Below, one piece after another: positions 57,354-64,000 of a stretch of 64,000 nucleotides of DNA (the stretch's first letter is position 1; the number at the start of each line of letters is the position of its first letter). This DNA comes from Xanthostigma xanthostigma (Eukaryota; Arthropoda; Insecta; Raphidioptera; Raphidiidae). The notes under the pieces were generated by a model. It was not told where the DNA came from. It did not search any database and saw nothing but the letters and a program-made list of their open reading frames with translations. Where the stretch lies: contig OY754470.1 in assembly GCA_963575645.1 (NCBI GenBank), positions 45,663,201 to 45,727,200 on the forward strand, given 5' to 3'. Both the position numbers and the translations under genes were made by a program.

Positions 57354-57659
57354 TCTCTACTAATATATAAAGCTGAAGAGTTTGTTTGTTTGTTTGAACG
57401 CGCTAATCTCAAGAATTGTGTTTTTGGATAGTTCAATTATCGAGGAAGACTATAGGCTGTATAATAAGTGGAGCATCAATGAAAAATGTAACTCAAAATT
57501 TGTCCGTCCGACAAAAACTTTTGAACGGTAACTCCGATCATCGTGATATTTGGACACAACATTCATCTCAGTAAACTAAGATAAACGTGCGTACTCAATA
57601 CTCATGTCCCTCCCCCATTCGTTCTTTTGCACCCAGGCGAAACCGGGCGGGACTACTAG
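57354..57659 (+). mobile_element. Helitron-like family A copy
   Basis: Starts TCTCTACTAATATATAAAGC and ends CACCCAGGCGAAACCGGGCG, GGACTACTAG (CTAG 57656-57659), then T. It starts 16 bp after the family B copy. Confidence 0.72.
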
Positions 57660-58739
57660 TGTAACATAACTATGATGCAAATTAATTATTATCTTACACA
57701 TTTTGGAGCATCTCTCTTTAAATCTGCCGACCAAGTTGTTTTTAAACGAAATTCGCGATGTTTATATTGAATATTTTCGAAGTCAGACTCGGAAAAAATA
57801 GACATCTGTTCTTCAGATGTACCGACCACGGGACAGTATGTTTACAATTTTTTTATTTACGGATTTCATAACGATTGTCGCTTACAATGTAATAAACATG
57901 AAAACTATTAAGTTACAATGTATAAAAATAATAAAATATGCTACTTCCATTAGCATACGTCAAGGTTATTGCATTATTCAGTTTAAGTATTATAGGTAAA
58001 CCAGTATACAATTATTTTACATTATATTATTTTTTTCTTCTTATTTACTGTATTAGTCACATAGTTTCTCAGAATCGAACATATATCTGTAGTTTCATTA
58101 ATAAAATATCGCAGTAAGATCGCTACGGGCATTTGTGAGTATGCAGGTTTTCATTCATAAGTAAATCACAGATCACCTACGTCATGTAATATGCCGTTTA
58201 TGGTGTATGTGTGTGTACCTTGATTCATTCATAAAACCTGTTACTATCGAGTATCGAGATTACGTCAATTACTAATTGGCGCCGCGCTGGAAGTACTACG
58301 CTTACGTAAAAATACGTGTTGGCAAACTATGTACACCTAGCAACTCGCTTAATCTGAAATTCAATATTGCTATTACTATAAGAAATATTGCATTGACAAA
58401 TATTGCACATACCGCTACACTACCGGCTAGCTATTATCGCTTTGCGCATCCGAGTTGAGTATCGTTCCTACATGAAGTTATACCTAAGTTAATTACGCAA
58501 ATTGCAGCTTTTTGAAAAGGCAAGAGTCTGTTGTATGAAATGGAACCATTTTTAGATCGATTCGAGTTCACAATTACTCCTAAAATTGTAATTGAAAATG
58601 AACAACAGTTGTCCGTTAGTCTGTATACGTAATCGTCTACAATGTTTTCCAGACTAATAACTTGGAAATAGATTAGTTATAACTACACCAGAAACATGGC
58701 ATAATCTCAATAGTATTAACAAAATCATTGTCAATGTCA
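57660..58739. other. Intron sequence, nothing recognised
   Basis: The short frames at 57817-57999 and 58276-58458 are not recognisable. No repeat ends. Confidence 0.45.
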
Positions 58740-58742
58740 TTA

Positions 58743-58898
58743 AGTTCGTTCCAAGCAGCCAGCAAAGCGTTTCGAAACCGTCACCCGCATGCGCAGGAGC
58801 TGAAACATGTTCTAAAATCGCCACTAACAGCTTCGTTTTATCTACTGCGCATGTGGGTGACGGTTTCGTTACCGTTTTCTGGCTGCTTGGAACGAACT
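58743..58898. mobile_element. MITE with about 54-bp inverted ends and TTA duplication
   Basis: Arms 58743-58796 and 58845-58898 pair: AGTTCGTTCCAAGCAGCCAG against CTGGCTGCTTGGAACGAACT, continuing through GAAACCGTCACCC and GGGTGACGGTTTC. TTA flanks each side (58740-58742, 58899-58901). A 3-bp TTA duplication is typical of PIF/Harbinger. Frames on both strands across it are artefacts. Confidence 0.78.
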
Positions 58899-58948
58899 TT
58901 ATATATAAATACGGGAAGGAAAAAAGAGTGTGGCACCGATTTGAGTGT

Positions 58949-59044
58949 GTTAATTTGCACACATTGTGATGAAACACACATCGTTCTCTTCGTTTTAATG
59001 AGGGGAGTGCACAATATGTGTCATCACGATGTGTACGAATTAAC
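58949..59044. repeat. Second inverted repeat next to the MITE
   Basis: GTTAATTTGCACACATTGTG (58949-58968) and CGATGTGTACGAATTAAC (59027-59044) are imperfect inverted copies around a 40-bp loop. It may be part of a larger composite with the MITE 58743-58898. Confidence 0.6.
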
Positions 59045-59640
59045 ATAGATAAAATCGATTTAGGAGAAATCAATATAATAACAAAAAGACCTCAGTAACG
59101 TTCAAACTTAAAAATTGAATGAATTACGGTCGAATTTCGACCACTGCACTGGGCAATTACTAGTATCAATAAAAACATTGAAAATATAAAAAAAAACACT
59201 TTAGCCACAAGCATCAAGGAACAAGGATTGTTTCATGAGTCTTTTTTATGCTTAAAAACCGTAATAACTAATTTAATTTAGTCAGCAAAGGACGCGTTCT
59301 CTCTTTTCTAATTAATAAAAACTTTGATCACAAATAAATTAGCTTGAGCAAGTCCTATTTAAGGATGGGATACAGATTAGTGCCTACATAATATTGACCG
59401 CTAAAAAATCGATTCCTCAAATAGGGTATTTACGGGCCGGTTGAACAAATAGGCGAATTTATTTCATACAATAAGTTGTGGGAAACCATTGAATTAATAA
59501 ATGAATGACAACATCCGCGATCTGTCAAAAGAGATTCTTTATCGATAGTGCATACTTTTACATTATAGTAGAGGTGTATTCTAGGGCTGGAAAATAGCTT
59601 GTGTTTTAAATATGTAGATAATTATTATCTCCCATTTTCT
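59045..59640. other. Intron sequence with a Helitron-like 3' relic
   Basis: 59123-59164 has the palindrome GGTCGAATTTCGACC then CACTGGGCAATTACTAG, like the end at 23163-23198. The rest is AT-rich. Confidence 0.45.
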
Positions 59641-59790
59641 TTCAACAGTCCGCCAACGAGTTTCATCGAAACAAAAGTCCAAAGCGACCAACCGGATCGC
59701 ATACCATCCAACCCGCTCGGCGCAACCGAATGGAAGTATGTTAAAAAGGAGCGACAGCATTGTTTCGTCATACTAATATAAATAATTATG
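59641..59790 (+). other. GC-rich open segment after an acceptor-like site
   Basis: CATTTTCTTTCAACAG ends at 59648. The next 130 bases are GC-rich and open in the frame giving FIETKVQSDQPDRIPSNPLG and ending CFVILI. No good donor follows. I do not recognise the product. It may be a retroelement fragment or a decayed exon. Confidence 0.3.
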
Positions 59791-60265
59791 TTTTTTATTT
59801 CTATGATACTTTCCGAAATATCCTCATGCGGTCGAATTTAGAGAGAGGCAGTTTAGTAGCCTTCAATATTACCCAGCCCTATATGTTCTCCAATACACAA
59901 TATGTGTTACAGTTATAGGTATGTCATTATAAAAAAAATGAACACATTTACACATTGCTTTTGTACAGTGGGAGCAGGTAACGGTTTTATTTCAATGATT
60001 TTTTTACGTAGTTATCAAAATTATTAGTCACGTTCTGACTCAAAATGCAATTGAAAGTATTGCATTCGTTTTTATAGTCTCGCTTACTGGTCGTTTTCGA
60101 TGAATCATTTACGGTGACCTTTTTTTGGAACCTCGAATCATAACCTTGTCACAGTATATGGAAACAGCAGACATTAACAGGTTTATGACCTCTGTTGTCG
60201 AGCGTCTATAAATTACCATGTCATCTATTCAACATTAGATACCTACATTTCTACCGGATCTATAA
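59791..60265. other. Intron sequence, nothing recognised
   Basis: An AP-1 consensus TGACTCA is at 60036-60042. No gene. Confidence 0.45.
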
Positions 60266-60267
60266 CT

Positions 60268-60497
60268 ACGAACAGCCCGGTCTGGCTTCGACCGAATTTG
60301 TAGATTTCCACCGTTTTTTCATCGATATACGTTGCAAAATTGGTCTCCACGTAAGGCGCTTTTATTTTAATGCGATAATATATAGCCTATGTCCATCATA
60401 AAGGTCCATTCTAAATAATGGTGACAACTTTTTTGAAATTGAACAAGTAGTTTCGGAGATTACATCCTACATCCAAACTTTACCTCTTTATAAACTT
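60268..60497 (-). mobile_element. Helitron-like family B copy
   Basis: 3' hairpin side AGCCCGGTCTGGCTTCGACC at 60273-60292 (CTAG lost); interior TATATAGCCTATGTCCATCA; 5' side TACATCCAAACTTTACCTCT. Confidence 0.68.
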
Positions 60498-60827
60498 TAT
60501 ATATAAAATTCTCGTGTCACAAATTTTGTCCGCGCTAATCTCCGAAACCGCTGAACCCATTTTAATGAAATTTTGTAAATGTGTCTTGGTTGGTGCAACT
60601 TACGCTATAGGATAGTTTTTAACAAATATGTATTTTGTACAAAATTACGGTGTTTTCTCAAAAAAAAAACTGTTTTAGTAACATGCAGCGACATCTGATA
60701 GAATTTGTTTAAACCTATTAGTTCAGAAGCGAATCTGGTAGAATTTGCTCAGAGCTATTAGTTCAGACGCCGGGCCGCAAACGAAATTATATCTATTGCA
60801 CCCGGGTGAATCCGGACGGACCGCTAG
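60498..60827 (+). mobile_element. Helitron-like family C copy
   Basis: Starts TATATATAAAATTCTCGTGT and CGCGCTAATCTCCGAAACCG; contains two TAGAATTTG-type repeats; ends CACCCGGGTGAATCCGGACG, GACCGCTAG (CTAG 60824-60827), then T. It begins exactly where the family B copy ends. Confidence 0.72.
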
Positions 60828-61632
60828 TATTAGTATAAATGTCTCAAGCTTCTCATTTTTTTCACGAAAAACCAGTTCTATTATTAAGTTTTTAAATCAA
60901 ACAGCCTGTATAAAACATGAAATATGCATGTTTATAATTTTTTTAATATTGTGCGTGTAGTCTTTTGACACGTGTTACTTCCGCTAAATTTTTAACTATC
61001 ACGCATACCAAAATTAAATAGGATGGAACATAATTTTATTATTTTGCCGCTTATTACTTTTTTAATTAGATTGCACTAATATACACAATATTATTGTTCA
61101 ACGTCAACAAGATAAGACATTTTTATTGGAAAAAAATATAACTCATTTACCATTGAACATTTCACTGTTTACACTATTGCTTTATTGACCTGTGTGGCAA
61201 TTTGTTCATGGATAATGAATTACGATTATTTACTTCCTAATGAGTTATTAAAAGTATTCCGTAATCCATGAGTAACAATGTTCCTTTATCAAATCAACAA
61301 TTTTTTTATCTATCTACGTACTTCCTTGTTATCAATTGCGAAATACCGCGTCATATTACGAATGACTAAAATCGTAATTTTGTATTTGTAAAATTTTTAG
61401 AGTGTACCCACATTTATTGGGTCGTCGATTAACCATAGAGATATTACAATAGAGTACGCGAGAGAACAGTGTCTGCAATTAAGAGAGAGATCAGTTCCTT
61501 ATTTCTATGATAACTAATGATGCGAAACAATGCTGATTTGAGTAAACAAACCGGAATAACCCATTTTGACATTCATTATGTTTGGAACTTGGATATGCTG
61601 AACTGTACCGAGATGATTTTTTTTACATAGTT
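60828..61632. other. Intron sequence, nothing recognised
   Basis: AT-rich, no gene or repeat ends. Confidence 0.5.
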
Positions 61633-61945
61633 TCGGGTGCAAAAGAACGAATGGGGGAGGGACATGAGTACGCACATTCGTCTTCGTTTACCGAGATGAA
61701 TGTTGTGTCCAAATTTCATGATGATCGGAGTTTTTGTCGGACGGACAAATTTTGGGTTATAATTTGCAACATTTTTCATTGATCCTCCGCTCCTAATGAT
61801 CGTAGCGTGTTATTATATAGCCTATAGCCTTCCTCGATAAATAGGCTATCCAACAAAAAAAAATCAATTCGAACCAATAGTTTCTGAGATTAGCGCGTTC
61901 AACCAAACAAACAAACAAACTCTTTAGCTTTATATATTAGTATAA
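61633..61945 (-). mobile_element. Helitron-like family A copy, 3' end lost
   Basis: Begins inside the hairpin (TTTCGGGTGCAAAAGAACGA) so CTAG is missing; the 5' end is the AGCTTTATATATTAGTATAA side. Interior words of family A are intact. Confidence 0.7.
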
Positions 61946-63009
61946 ATTACCAATGCTTTTTACATTTCAATAGGATTACATCAAATAGTAAAAATTTCAA
62001 GGTTCAAAAATATAATACTTAAATTTAATAATGAGATTTTACACTAATTATTTTCCGACGCACAATTACTCGTCTATGACGGTTTTTTATACATGGAGGA
62101 TTGTATTCTTGGAATCTTTTAATTGTTCTAGATAAAGAGTAATCATTAACAAGTAAAGTTCATGTGTTTTTTGATAATCCAATTGTTTTATCAGTAGGTG
62201 TGGTTGATGACTACAATTAACACGTTCAACCACAATTAATAATAGTAAAACAATGGTTTTTCCGGTTGCTTTTTTTTTCAAAGAAATGTAGTAGTTTACA
62301 AAACTATTCTACAAATCTTCATGATAATATATGCTATTATAATTTGTAAATGTAGTAAATATTGATTACTCATCGATTACTGCACGTATGTGGATGAACA
62401 CTGATCATTGAATTTCTTATGAAACCAATTAACGTTATTCATCATATAGGAAATTTAACCCTGGATGTCAAAGATTAAATCATAAAAGTTTCTTCCGAAA
62501 ATTCAAATTCAGATGAACAGTTAAGGAATATTTTTAACATTCAAAAGCAACAGGAATTTTTTACACATTTATGCAAAATAAATTTTTAATCATCAGATAA
62601 AGTTAGCGTCATCATTCGTGAAAATTATTCTTGATGATGCTTACATACAACAGAAGATGTAGATTTTTAATTATCTCTCCCTCAACGGAAACATTGGAAT
62701 GTTGATAGTATCGATTATAATTAGAAACACTTAAAGAAACTTATTAATTAAGGTCAACTTTCTTGTCGAAAAATTAAGAAAAATTTGTTTTTTTTTAATG
62801 GTTTGTTCTGCCATATTCATTTCTTCAGTTTTTGAACTGGTATGTTTAAAAAAAGTACGAAATCCAAGAATATCCAAAATCTCGCAATCCCGACATGAAA
62901 ACCTTATTGGCTAGGGATATGCAAACAGACTTCATTATGTTGACCATCACTGTTAGACTGAAATAAATGAAATTTTTTCGACATCTAATTTTTTTATTTG
63001 TTGTTTCAG
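61946..63009. other. 3' part of Mmp1-like intron 1
   Basis: No repeats are recognised. The last 30 bases form a good polypyrimidine tract and acceptor (TTTGTTGTTTCAG ending 63009). Confidence 0.5.
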
Positions 63010-63139
63010 ATTTATCTTGCACAGTTCGGCTATTTAAGTCCCAATGTTAAAAATCCAAGTTCTGGAGCACTTATCGACGAAGACACTTGGATGAAGGCTA
63101 TCTCAGAATTTCAGGCATTCGCCGGATTAAATGTTACAG
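63010..63139 (+). CDS. Matrix metalloproteinase, exon 2 (prodomain start)
   Basis: Spliced in phase 0 from exon 1, this exon adds residues 53-95 plus one base. The protein starts IYLAQFGYLSPNVKNPSSGA and ends ISEFQAFAGLNVTG. This is the peptidoglycan-binding-like domain that begins MMP propeptides: a helix with YLxQFGYL, a W in the middle helix (DTWMKAI), and the FQxFAGLxxTG close. Insect Mmp1 is a near match in my memory, including the NPSSG spacer. The propeptide keeps the zinc enzyme latent through a PRCGxxD cysteine switch, expected in the next exon outside the window. The donor GTAAAT starts at 63140, leaving phase 1. The frame running on to 63357 is intronic readthrough. Confidence 0.82.
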
Positions 63140-63367
63140 GTAAATTAAAAAAGTATTCACGTGTTAATTCTAGACATGGGAAAAGCCGTTACTATGAGAT
63201 CACAGTGACTGTTATTCCAGTTACCTACACAAAAATCACAGTGAAAAATCATCGTGACTTTGTCACGTCGATCACTCACATCATAAGCCCGCACGGTCTG
63301 ACGTCACAACGGCGTTGTTTGCCTACTCCGTTCATGTTTGACTTTGAGCGACAGTGAGTACTGAGTA
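63140..63367 (+). other. Start of Mmp1-like intron 2
   Basis: It contains several ATCACAGTGA/GTCACAGTG words (63201-63245) that recur after the minisatellite at 63652 and 63679. The pattern suggests an older inverted or dispersed repeat around the minisatellite. Confidence 0.5.
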
Positions 63368-63660
63368 GTGACTGCGGTGACATGGAACGACATACGTTAC
63401 TTTGGAACGTAGATCTATTGGAACTTGGAGCGACCGTCGTGACTGCGGTGACATGAAACGACATACGTTACTTTGGAACGTAGTTCTATTGGAACTTGGA
63501 GCGACCGTCGTGACTGCGGTGACATGTAACGACATACGTTACTTTGGAACGTAGATATCTCGTCAGATCATAGTGTCATGTTTGAGCGACAGTGACTGCG
63601 GTGACATGGAACGACATACGTTACTTTGGAACGTAGATATCTCTTGTCAGATCACAGTGA
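63368..63660 (+). repeat. Minisatellite, four units of about 71 bp
   Basis: GTGACTGCGGTGACATGGAA and CGACATACGTTACTTTGGAA start each unit, at 63368, 63439, 63510 and 63592. Units 1-3 are 71 bp apart and nearly identical. Unit 4 follows an 82-bp spacing with an insert ATCTCGTCAGATCATAGTG. The - strand open frames across it are repeat artefacts. Confidence 0.9.
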
Positions 63661-64000
63661 TTATTTTAGACGGCTTGTCACAGTGATTTTTTCATCGTGA
63701 AGTTATTTTTTCCCCAACTCTAGTTAATTCACAATGTTTGAGCTACGATTTTGTCAGAACTTATTCCTAAGGTGATTTAGTTTAATAGTAAATTAGAATG
63801 GGACCGATGTTAATTTATCAATCAATAATTTTATTATCCTTGAAAATATTATACACAATATGGAAGACACATTTTTTAATGAATCCAAAACTAAAGTTAT
63901 GACTTCAAAACACAGGACACTCCGCATTAAAAAGAAAAATCAAATGTCCTTCAGTATCGCAGTGGATGAGATGAAAGCAGTTTCTGTAGAACTAATTCTT
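63661..64000. other. Intron 2 sequence to window end
   Basis: No exon of the metalloproteinase is visible before the window ends. Confidence 0.5.

Larger units (their letters stand above)
20443..63009 (+). other. Mmp1-like intron 1 (about 42.6 kb, phase 0)
   Basis: The donor GTTAGT (20443) has T rather than a purine at position 3. The acceptor TTTGTTGTTTCAG ends at 63009, with a possible branch site CTAAT near 62987. Large first introns are common in insect developmental genes. Transposons and repeats, listed separately, occupy much of it, and at least ten TGACTCA/TGAGTCA sites lie in it. Confidence 0.7.

Noticed and set aside
58654..59073. 139-codon - strand and 106-codon + strand frames
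   Set aside because: Both cross the MITE and hairpin; neither product is recognisable.
63140..63357. Continuation of the metalloproteinase frame past 63139
   Set aside because: A good donor GTAAAT lies at 63140, and sequence after it (KLKKYSRVNSRH) does not resemble the MMP prodomain.
63276..63535. Two - strand frames rich in VTAVTTVAPSSNR
   Set aside because: They are readings of the 71-bp minisatellite.
63368..63660. CRISPR-like spaced repeats
   Set aside because: Units are direct tandem copies without unique spacers, in a eukaryotic intron.

Overview
The window looks like AT-rich insect genomic DNA, most likely lepidopteran. The lineage call rests on one recognisable host gene and on repeat families I recall from moth and butterfly genomes: Helitron-like elements ending in a GC-rich hairpin plus CTAG, and tRNA-derived SINEs with (ATT)n tails. 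It contains no bacterial, viral or CRISPR features. Most of the sequence is interspersed repeat.

One host gene can be supported: the 5' part of a matrix metalloproteinase, best matched to insect Mmp1, on the + strand. A TATA-containing promoter lies near 19842-19880. Exon 1 (CDS 20287-20442) encodes the signal peptide. Exon 2 (63010-63139) encodes the start of the peptidoglycan-binding-like prodomain. The two join in phase 0 across an intron of about 42.6 kb that fills two thirds of the window. The catalytic and hemopexin exons must lie beyond base 64000.

Region by region: 1-19600 is intergenic and densely packed with transposons. It includes nested hAT elements with intact 8-bp target duplications, a decayed Tc1/mariner copy, SINEs, Helitron-like elements, a large palindrome/tandem composite at 6.8-7.9 kb, and a hAT element carrying a 630-bp foldback. 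19.6-20.3 kb is the Mmp1 promoter and leader. 20.4-63.0 kb is intron 1. It holds a complete 3.77-kb DNA transposon (37895-41661) with 524-bp inverted repeats and a DDE transposase with a C-terminal SWIM-type zinc finger, broken by one frameshift. It also holds several long foldbacks, a LINE 3' end, a Penelope-like fragment with a GIY-YIG domain, and many Helitron-like copies, separated by unique sequence that contains at least ten AP-1 consensus sites. 63.1-64.0 kb is the start of intron 2, with a 71-bp minisatellite.

The points most worth a second look are the DDE+SWIM transposon, an orphan exon-like segment at 56427-56579, the AP-1 sites in the Mmp1 intron, the promoter-proximal GATA/GAAACG cluster, and the palindrome-within-palindrome composite at 6.8-7.9 kb. 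All family names are from recognition by eye; no search was run.
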